Positions 1 through 5,049 of a stretch of DNA of 16,370 bases are shown piece by piece. Positions within the stretch are counted from its first letter, which is position 1. The number at the start of each line of letters is the position of its first letter. The position numbers were made by a program, and so were the translations under genes. The stretch lies in contig DKZA01000003.1 of assembly GCA_002492525.1 (NCBI GenBank), forward strand, positions 1 to 16,370, written 5' to 3'. The stretch is from Lachnospiraceae bacterium UBA7086 (GTDB lineage Bacteria > Bacillota > Clostridia > Lachnospirales > Lachnospiraceae). The notes beneath the pieces were generated by a model. That model did not search any database. It was given only the letters and a program-made list of their open reading frames with translations, and was not told where the DNA came from.

Positions 1-30
1 ATCACTTGACAATATAGGGAGGATATAGAG

Positions 31-414
31 ATGAAAAAGAAAATGATTGCAGGGTCTTTCGTGGCCGCAGTAGTGATAACAGGCTTTATCTGTGTTTGCA
101 TATGGTTCCTGTCGGGAGCCGGCAGCACATACTATTATACACAAATTGATAACAGCAAAATAGAACAGGTCGAATCCAAAGGCGGCGTAATTAACTTAAA
201 CGGCAGCATGGATTATTCATATACTTTATTTTCTTATGACGAAAACGGAAAGGGAAAAGACATTACATTCGGGACATCAAGGGAATTGAGAGAGGGAGCA
301 TTTATCCGTTTAACGGTAACGCCCATCCGGGGTGTTGTTGAATGGGAAGAGGTACAATACGATGAGCTTCCGGCTGCCGTGCAGGATAATTATGCAGCAT
401 CTGCAAATGAGTAA
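31..414 (+). CDS. YxeA-family (DUF1093-like) small membrane-anchored or exported protein
   Basis: This 127-residue protein begins with a Lys-rich start followed by a hydrophobic segment at about residues 8-28, which reads as a signal peptide or single membrane anchor. The exported part contains YYYTQID near residues 38-44, a Tyr-rich strand segment (DYSYTLFSYDENG), and ends with VEWEEVQYDELP. This general layout matches the YxeA family of Gram-positive bacteria as I recall it; the family has no settled biochemical role. Length is normal for the family. The start is supported by AGGGAGG at 16-22, eight bases upstream. Only 30 bases lie upstream in the window, so its operon partners cannot be seen. 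It is followed by an AT-rich gap and is probably not functionally tied to the genes downstream. Family assignment is moderately sure; function is unknown. Confidence 0.72.
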   Translation: MKKKMIAGSFVAAVVITGFICVCIWFLSGAGSTYYYTQIDNSKIEQVESKGGVINLNGSMDYSYTLFSYDENGKGKDITFGTSRELREGAFIRLTVTPIRGVVEWEEVQYDELPAAVQDNYAASANE

Positions 415-456
415 GATGATTCTTTAGAGAAATAAAGTAACGGAATAGGAGGCTTA

Positions 457-483
457 ATGCGTATGTTGCTGAGTATAAAGTGA
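457..483 (+). other. eight-codon mini-ORF behind a perfect Shine-Dalgarno
   Basis: TAGGAGG at 446-452 is a near-perfect ribosome binding site followed by ATG at 457 and a second in-frame ATG at 463 (ten bases from the site). The frame closes at TGA 481-483, giving the peptide MRMLLSIK. It lies in the AT-rich gap 415-685, which otherwise holds only weak AT-rich inverted repeats (504-511 with 523-530; 551-556 with 561-566, then six T at 582-587). It could be a leader peptide, the remnant of a lost gene, or chance. Confidence 0.25.
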
Positions 484-589
484 AGATAAGAATTACATTA
501 TAAAAGATTTTATAGAGTAAGAAAAATCTTAAAGTTGAAAAATAGCACTAATTATGATAGCATAATAAATCGTGTAGAGTGTTTTTTCT

Positions 590-620
590 TTGAATTTAAG
601 AATGGTACATGAAATAAAAT
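590..620 (+). promoter_or_regulatory. weak candidate promoter for ychF
   Basis: TTGAAT (590-595) could be a -35 element, with TAAAAT (615-620, spacing 19) or AATAAA (613-618, spacing 17) as -10. Neither pair is strong, and AT-rich DNA gives such matches by chance. It is placed here only because ychF follows a 271-base gap and needs a promoter somewhere in it. Confidence 0.22.
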
Positions 621-685
621 TACCGAATGAAATGTTAGAGTAAAAATGCAATTTAATAAGAAAAACCAAAGGAGATTATGATATC

Positions 686-1783
686 ATGAAACTAGGCATC
701 GTGGGTCTTCCCAACGTCGGGAAAAGCACCCTTTTTAATTCCCTGACAAAGGCAGGAGCGGAATCCGCAAACTATCCGTTCTGCACCATTGATCCCAATA
801 TCGGTATTGTTGCGGTGCCGGATGAGAGATTGAAACTTTTAGGGGATATGTATCATTCTAAAAAGGTGACGCCGGCCACCATTGAGTTCGTGGATATTGC
901 CGGACTTGTGAAGGGCGCTTCCAAGGGAGAAGGGCTTGGCAACCAGTTTTTAAGCAACATCCGGGAGGTGGATGCCATCGTTCACGTGGTGCGCTGCTTT
1001 GAGGATTCCAATATTGTCCATGTGGATGGTTCTATTAATCCTCTGCGGGATATCGAGACCATCAATCTGGAGCTGATTTTCTCCGATATCGAGATTCTGG
1101 AACGCAGGATTGCCAAGACGGCAAAGGTTGCCAAAATGGATAAAAACGCGGCAAAAGAGTATGCTCTTTTAGAGAGGCTTAAGGCCCATCTGGAAGAAGG
1201 GAAACTGGCGAAGGTATTCGAGACGGAGGATGAGGATGAGCTTGCCCTTCTCACCTCTTATAATCTGCTCACTTATAAACCGGTGATCTTTGCGGCTAAC
1301 GTGGCGGAAGGAGATCTTGCGGACGACGGTGCGGGCAATGATGGTGTGCAGAAGGTGAAAGCCTTTGCGGCCGAGAACGGCAGCGAAGTGTTCGTGATCT
1401 GTGCCCAGATTGAGCAGGAGATTGCGGAATTGGATGAAGAAGAGACGGCCATGTTTCTGGAGGATCTTGGGTTGTCGGAATCCGGTTTGCAGAAGCTGAT
1501 CCGGGCAAGTTATAAGCTCCTTGGGCTGATGAGTTTCCTCACGGCAGGAGAGGATGAGACCAGGGCGTGGACCATCAAGATTGGCACCAAAGCGCCCCAG
1601 GCGGCAGGGAAGATACATACGGACTTCGAGAGAGGATTTATCAAGGCGGAGGTCGTAAATTATAAGGATCTGCTGGAGCAGGGTTCTCTTGCAGCGGCCA
1701 GAGAGAAGGGCCTGGTAGGTATGGAAGGAAAAGAGTATGTGGTGCAGGACGGAGACGTAATCCTGTTCAGGTTTAATGTGTGA
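686..1783 (+). CDS. ychF: YchF/OLA1-family redox-regulated ATPase
   Basis: A 365-residue P-loop protein of the TRAFAC class, the usual length for YchF. The G1 loop GLPNVGKST is at residues 7-15, the G3 motif DIAG at 70-73 followed by the family's LVKGASKGEGLGNQFL stretch, and the G4 position reads NVAE (205-208) instead of NKxD. That change makes this family prefer ATP over GTP. The insertion at about 130-190 is the predicted coiled-coil arm, and the C-terminal part (about 280-363, with RAWTIKIGTKAPQAAGKIH) is the TGS domain. The protein is cytoplasmic, binds ribosomes and is linked to translation quality and stress responses. The start is supported by AAAGGAG at 668-674. It is followed by a structured element and lgt, with no intrinsic terminator between, so read-through into lgt is likely. 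Confidence 0.97.
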   Translation: MKLGIVGLPNVGKSTLFNSLTKAGAESANYPFCTIDPNIGIVAVPDERLKLLGDMYHSKKVTPATIEFVDIAGLVKGASKGEGLGNQFLSNIREVDAIVHVVRCFEDSNIVHVDGSINPLRDIETINLELIFSDIEILERRIAKTAKVAKMDKNAAKEYALLERLKAHLEEGKLAKVFETEDEDELALLTSYNLLTYKPVIFAANVAEGDLADDGAGNDGVQKVKAFAAENGSEVFVICAQIEQEIAELDEEETAMFLEDLGLSESGLQKLIRASYKLLGLMSFLTAGEDETRAWTIKIGTKAPQAAGKIHTDFERGFIKAEVVNYKDLLEQGSLAAAREKGLVGMEGKEYVVQDGDVILFRFNV

Positions 1784-1792
1784 CAGCAATGA

Positions 1793-1917
1793 GCAGCTGC
1801 GCCTGCATGAGGAACCAAGGCGTGACCGCTAGCGGGCAAAGCATTGGTTATTCATGCAGGCATAGGGCGAACGCCCGACATGAATAGAATACGCAGTATT
1901 CTATGAATGGCAGCTGC
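1793..1917. repeat. compact multi-branch inverted-repeat element between ychF and lgt
   Basis: Almost all of these 125 bases can pair. The ends are both GCAGCTGC (1793-1800 and 1910-1917) and are complementary to each other. Directly inside, GCCTGCATGA (1801-1810) pairs with 1852-1861. Nested in that arm are AACCAA (1813-1818) with TTGGTT (1844-1849) and a CCGCTAGCGG palindrome (1826-1835). A second arm is GGGCG/CGCCC (1865-1869 with 1872-1876). A third is ATAGAATAC/GTATTCTAT (1884-1892 with 1896-1904) with a three-base loop. The fold would be a three-armed junction closed by the end helix. No T-tract follows any stem, so it is not a terminator. It begins nine bases after the ychF stop and ends 24 bases before the lgt start. 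It may be a miniature dispersed repeat or a structured RNA; the sequence alone does not decide. Confidence 0.7.
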
Positions 1918-1927
1918 GAGTTATTCA

Positions 1928-1934
1928 GAGGGAG
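1928..1934 (+). promoter_or_regulatory. ribosome binding site that fixes the lgt start at 1942
   Basis: GAGGGAG lies seven bases before ATG 1942. An in-frame ATG at 1903 lies inside the third arm of the inverted-repeat element and has no Shine-Dalgarno, so the shorter protein is preferred. Confidence 0.8.
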
Positions 1935-1941
1935 ATTTAAT

Positions 1942-2850
1942 ATGCAGGATATCATGGACAAGATGGATATAGCCTTCCCCCATCTGGGGATTTATCTTGA
2001 AAATGTGCCGAAGAGTTTTAGTATTTTTGGATTCGAGATTGCCTTTTATGGTGTGATCATAGGAATCGGGGTGCTCTGCGGTGTATTGATGGCGGCCCAT
2101 GTGGCCAAAAAGGAAAATTTTGATGCGGATGTGATATGGGATTTTGCCATTTATGCCATCATTTTTTCTATCATAGGTGCGCGGATATATTACGTGGTCT
2201 TTGCATGGGACAAATATAAGAATGATCTGCTGGGGATTTTTCAATTGCGAAACGGCGGTCTGGCGATTTATGGTGCGGTGATTGCGGCGTTTGTTACCTT
2301 AGGGGTATACTGTAAGATAAAGAAGCAAAACTATTTGCAGATTGCGGACATCTGTGTACCTGGGTTGGTGTTGGGACAGGTGATTGGCAGGTGGGGCAAT
2401 TTTATGAACCGGGAAGTGTTTGGGGAATATACAGATTCGCTTCTGGCTATGCGTCTGCCAACGGAAGCGGTGCGGGCCAGTGATATTTCCGAAAAGATAT
2501 CGGCCCATATGGTAGAGGGAACCAATTATATTCAGGTGCATCCGACCTTTTTATATGAGAGCCTCTGGAATCTGATTCTTTTGTTTCTTATGCTTTATTA
2601 CCGGCAGTATAAGAAATTTGAGGGGGAGCTGTCCCTTTTATATTTTGGCGGTTACGGTCTGGGTCGTGCCTGGATTGAAGGCATCCGTACCGATACGCTC
2701 TTTATCCCCCATACAACCATAGCGGTGTCACAGGTGCTGGCTATTGTACTCCTGGCGGGATCGCTTACAGCGGATATCCTGATCCGCCGCCGTATCAGGA
2801 GAAAGATAGCGCCTGCCGAGGCCGCGGAAGGCAGCACAGATACAAAGTAA
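1942..2850 (+). CDS. lgt: prolipoprotein diacylglyceryl transferase
   Basis: Integral membrane enzyme that transfers diacylglycerol from phosphatidylglycerol to the lipobox cysteine of prelipoproteins, the first step of lipoprotein maturation. From ATG 1942 the protein has 302 residues, with several hydrophobic segments (about 30-52, 66-90, 108-124, 205-221, and one near 262-282). The Lgt signature is clear: GRWGNFMNRE at 149-158, whose Arg and Asn bind the phosphatidylglycerol head group in the family. The downstream GRAWIEGIRTD (241-251) carries the second conserved Arg and Glu. The region equal to the E. coli SFHGG motif reads AIYGA (108-112), with Tyr at the His position. The C-terminus is charged and cytoplasmic. 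It is probably co-transcribed with ychF and is closed by the terminator at 2871-2913. Confidence 0.96.
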   Translation: MQDIMDKMDIAFPHLGIYLENVPKSFSIFGFEIAFYGVIIGIGVLCGVLMAAHVAKKENFDADVIWDFAIYAIIFSIIGARIYYVVFAWDKYKNDLLGIFQLRNGGLAIYGAVIAAFVTLGVYCKIKKQNYLQIADICVPGLVLGQVIGRWGNFMNREVFGEYTDSLLAMRLPTEAVRASDISEKISAHMVEGTNYIQVHPTFLYESLWNLILLFLMLYYRQYKKFEGELSLLYFGGYGLGRAWIEGIRTDTLFIPHTTIAVSQVLAIVLLAGSLTADILIRRRIRRKIAPAEAAEGSTDTK

Positions 2851-2870
2851 ATACGATAAAGACGGGAATA

Positions 2871-2913
2871 TGCCCTCTGTACATTTTCGCAGTGTACAGA
2901 GGGTATTTTTTTT
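2871..2913 (+). terminator. strong Rho-independent terminator after lgt
   Basis: CCCTCTGTACA (2873-2883) pairs perfectly with TGTACAGAGGG (2893-2903), an 11 bp stem with a nine-base loop. Two more weak pairs are possible at the base. Eight T follow at 2906-2913. It separates the ychF-lgt unit from the mraZ-led cluster. Confidence 0.95.
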
Positions 2914-2933
2914 AGTGTCTTTCCATTTTTTCC

Positions 2934-2962
2934 TTGCATTATATGCAGGAATAGTATAGAAT
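2934..2962 (+). promoter_or_regulatory. candidate sigma-A promoter of the mraZ-led cluster
   Basis: TTGCAT (2934-2939) and TAGAAT (2957-2962) are spaced by exactly 17 bases; the -10 box matches five of six consensus positions, the -35 box only three. The -35 region is part of a small inverted repeat, TGCAT-tat-ATGCA (2935-2947). It lies just after the lgt terminator and just before the MraZ boxes, so transcription would begin near 2969, at the first box. Confidence 0.65.
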
Positions 2963-2969
2963 TATAGTA

Positions 2970-3006
2970 AAAGTGGTGGAAAGTGGGATGAAGTGGAGCA
3001 AAGTGG
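2970..3006 (+). promoter_or_regulatory. MraZ operator: four AAGTGG boxes at 10-base period
   Basis: AAAGTGG occurs at 2970-2976, 2980-2986 and 3000-3006, and GAAGTGG at 2990-2996, so AAGTGG recurs at 2971, 2981, 2991 and 3001 exactly. From established knowledge, MraZ binds tandem direct repeats on one helix face upstream of its own gene (TGGG-type repeats with a 10-base period in E. coli; AAAGTG-type repeats in mycoplasmas). The position directly after the promoter fits repression by blocking initiation or escape. A reverse-orientation copy, CCACTTT, lies at 3048-3054. Confidence 0.85.
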
Positions 3007-3121
3007 CTCATATTCTTCTAAATATACTCCCATCTTTCCGTGGCAGACCACTTTTTTCAGACAGGGGAAACGTACGTAGGCTGTTGCGAACGGTCGATGT
3101 ACCGGGGTAGGGTGATTACAC

Positions 3122-3553
3122 ATGTTTATGGGAGAATACAATCACACAATTGATACAAAAGGCAGGCTGATTGTTCCTTCCAAATTCAGGGAGACTCTGG
3201 GAGAGGCTTTCGTGGTGACCAAAGGACTGGACGGATGCCTGTTTGTGTATGATAATGTAGAATGGAGTATTTTTGAAGAGAAACTAAGATCTCTGCCCAT
3301 AACCAATAAAGAAGCCAGGCAGTTTGTAAGATTTTTTCTGGCAGGAGCAACAGAAGCAGAAGTGGATAAGCAGGGACGTATCTTAATACCAAACGTTCTG
3401 CGTGAGTTTGCAGGATTGAGTAAAGATGTAGTTCTCATTGGCGTGGGAAGCAGAATCGAAATCTGGAGCAGAGAACGCTTTGACGGCGTGACGGCCTGCG
3501 AGGATATGGACGAGATCGCAGAACACATGGCAGAACTTGGTCTCGGAATCTAG
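3122..3553 (+). CDS. mraZ: transcriptional regulator MraZ
   Basis: 143 residues, the usual length, made of two tandem SpoVT/AbrB-like half-domains, each with the family DxxGR signature: DTKGR at residues 11-15 followed by LIVPSKFR, and DKQGR at 82-86 followed by ILIPNVLR. MraZ forms a ring-shaped multimer (octamer or larger) that binds tandem DNA repeats and controls the dcw cluster, including its own gene. The four boxes at 2970-3006 are the obvious target. The start MFMGEYNH is typical of the family, and TAGGGTGA at 3108-3115 lies six bases upstream. The 5' leader is about 150 bases long. The next gene, rsmH, starts 13 bases after the stop, and its ribosome binding site overlaps the mraZ stop codon, so the two are very likely translated from one message. 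Confidence 0.97.
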   Translation: MFMGEYNHTIDTKGRLIVPSKFRETLGEAFVVTKGLDGCLFVYDNVEWSIFEEKLRSLPITNKEARQFVRFFLAGATEAEVDKQGRILIPNVLREFAGLSKDVVLIGVGSRIEIWSRERFDGVTACEDMDEIAEHMAELGLGI

Positions 3554-3558
3554 GAGAG
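3552..3558 (+). promoter_or_regulatory. ribosome binding site that fixes the rsmH start at 3567
   Basis: AGGAGAG overlaps the mraZ TAG stop (3551-3553) and lies eight bases before ATG 3567. The in-frame TTG at 3537 would lie inside mraZ and adds ten residues unlike the family N-terminus. Confidence 0.8.
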
Positions 3559-3566
3559 AACGACAG

Positions 3567-4511
3567 ATGGAATTTAAACACACCTCGGTGCTCCTGCAGG
3601 AAACGATAGAGAACCTTCGGATTAAGCCAGAAGGTATATATGTGGATGGCACCTTGGGCGGCGGTGGACATGCTCTCCGGATAGCGGAGAGGCTAAAAGG
3701 AACGGGCAGACTGATCGGGATAGACCAGGACGGGGATGCCATCGAGGCGGCAGGAAAGCGACTGGAACCATACAGGGAGCGCATTACCTTGATTCGGGAT
3801 AATTACTGCCATATGAAAGAAGCCTTGCAGCAGATTGGGATTGAGAAAGTGGATGGTATCGTACTGGATCTGGGGGTGTCGTCTTTCCAACTGGATAATG
3901 CAGAGAGAGGCTTTTCTTACAAATATGATACAAAGCTTGATATGCGGATGGACACCAGGCAGAGCCTGAGTGCCAGAGAGATCATCAATGATTACTCGGA
4001 GACAGATCTTTACCACATGATCAAAGATTACGGCGAGGAGCAGTTCGCCAAGAATATAGCAAAGCACATTGTGATGGCCAGAAAAGAAAAGCCGGTGGAG
4101 ACCACAGGGCAGTTATGTGAGATCATTAAGGCGGCGATACCGGCCAAAATGAGAGCCGCAGGCGGACATCCTGCGAAACGGACATTTCAGGCAGTGAGGA
4201 TTGCATGTAACAGAGAACTGGAAGTGTTGAAGGATTCCCTGGATCAGTTGATTGACTTACTGAATCCGGGAGGGCGGATTTGCATCATTACGTTTCATTC
4301 TTTGGAAGACAGGATTGTAAAATCTGCTTTCCGTAAAAATGAGAATCCATGTACTTGTCCGCCGGATTTTCCGGTATGTGTGTGCGGACAAGTTTCAAAG
4401 GGTAAAGTGATAACCAGAAAACCGATTCTTCCCTCAGAGGAAGAAGTGAAGACGAATCAGAGAGCCAAGAGCGCTAAACTGCGTGTATTTAGTAAAACAG
4501 AGGGGAAATAA
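3567..4511 (+). CDS. rsmH: 16S rRNA (cytosine-1402-N4)-methyltransferase RsmH (MraW)
   Basis: SAM-dependent methyltransferase that modifies C1402 of 16S rRNA in the ribosomal P site. The protein has 314 residues, normal for the family. The start MEFKHTSVLLQET is the characteristic RsmH N-terminus. The SAM-binding loop DGTLGGGGHA is at 27-36 and the acidic residue of the next strand at Asp53 (GIDQD). The family block VLDLGVSSFQLD followed by RGFSYKYD lies near 102-120, and the catalytic-region segment IITFHSLEDR near 248-257. A Cys-rich insertion (PCTCPPDFPVCVC) near 269-281 is common in Firmicute RsmH. It ends six bases before ftsL, in the same transcription unit. Confidence 0.98.
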   Translation: MEFKHTSVLLQETIENLRIKPEGIYVDGTLGGGGHALRIAERLKGTGRLIGIDQDGDAIEAAGKRLEPYRERITLIRDNYCHMKEALQQIGIEKVDGIVLDLGVSSFQLDNAERGFSYKYDTKLDMRMDTRQSLSAREIINDYSETDLYHMIKDYGEEQFAKNIAKHIVMARKEKPVETTGQLCEIIKAAIPAKMRAAGGHPAKRTFQAVRIACNRELEVLKDSLDQLIDLLNPGGRICIITFHSLEDRIVKSAFRKNENPCTCPPDFPVCVCGQVSKGKVITRKPILPSEEEVKTNQRAKSAKLRVFSKTEGK

Positions 4512-4517
4512 AAAAGA

Positions 4518-5018
4518 ATGGCAGCGACACAAAGAAACGCGAACGTAAGAGGAGAAAGAAATCGTACAGTAGGCAGATACGGTCAGTATTATGTACAGGG
4601 CAATACGGTCAGAAGACCGGATGTGACGGAAGAAATCAGAAAGCGTCCGCAGCGTAAGGTCAACAATAATACCATCCGAAAAAACAGAGAACGGGCAAAG
4701 CACATGAGCATCGGTTATGTGATGTTTTTGTGTGTGGCGCTGGTGGCAACAGGCATGATCCTCATTTACTATGTAGGGCTGCAGTCTGATATTACGAACA
4801 GTGTGAAGAATATTTCCAAACTGGAGAGAGAATTGAATGATTTAAAGGTTGCAAATGATGAGGAGTACAGTAGAATAACAAGCAGTATAGATCTGGAAGA
4901 AATCAGGCGTGTTGCGATTCAGGAACTGGGGATGCAGTATGCAACACAGGGGCAGATTATATCTTTTGCCAGTGAAAACAATGATTATGTCAAGCAGATG
5001 GCGGAGATTCCCCATTGA
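4518..5018 (+). CDS. ftsL: FtsL-like cell division protein (bitopic, coiled coil)
   Basis: 166 residues with the FtsL/DivIC layout. A basic cytoplasmic tail of about 62 residues comes first. One membrane segment follows at about 65-87 (GYVMFLCVALVATGMILIYY). The outer part has heptad-like coiled coil from about 90 to 125 (ITNSVKNISKLERELNDLK). It ends in IRRVAIQELGMQYATQGQII, the conserved end of the septum-formation FtsL/DivIC domain. The family is poorly conserved, so the call rests on this layout and on position: directly after rsmH and before a class B PBP. FtsL works with FtsQ/DivIB and DivIC to recruit and switch on the FtsW-PBP pair at the septum. AGAGGGG at 4499-4505 serves as ribosome binding site, somewhat far (12 bases) from ATG. 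Confidence 0.88.
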   Translation: MAATQRNANVRGERNRTVGRYGQYYVQGNTVRRPDVTEEIRKRPQRKVNNNTIRKNRERAKHMSIGYVMFLCVALVATGMILIYYVGLQSDITNSVKNISKLERELNDLKVANDEEYSRITSSIDLEEIRRVAIQELGMQYATQGQIISFASENNDYVKQMAEIPH

Positions 5019-5049
5019 GATTGTGTAAGAAAATGAAGCAGGTGATTGA

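Noticed and set aside
504..587. Terminator for the YxeA-family gene
   Set aside because: The two inverted repeats there (504-511 with 523-530; 551-556 with 561-566) are short and AT-rich, and the T-run at 582-587 is not adjacent to a stem.
1169..1789. Open frame of 206 codons on the minus strand inside ychF
   Set aside because: It is opposite the well-conserved YchF coding frame, has no plausible domain and no ribosome binding site of note.
1793..1917. The ychF-lgt element as an intrinsic terminator
   Set aside because: None of the stems is followed by a T-run, and lgt shows no clear promoter of its own, so read-through is more likely.
1903..1941. N-terminal extension of lgt by 13 residues from ATG 1903
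   Set aside because: This ATG lies inside a hairpin of the inverted-repeat element and lacks a Shine-Dalgarno; ATG 1942 has GAGGGAG at correct spacing.
3023..3028. Second mraZ promoter using TATACT as -10
   Set aside because: There is no -35 box at the right distance; the place is taken by the fourth AAAGTGG box.
3537..3566. Upstream TTG start for rsmH inside mraZ
   Set aside because: MEFKHTSVLL from ATG 3567 is the family N-terminus and has AGGAGAG eight bases upstream.
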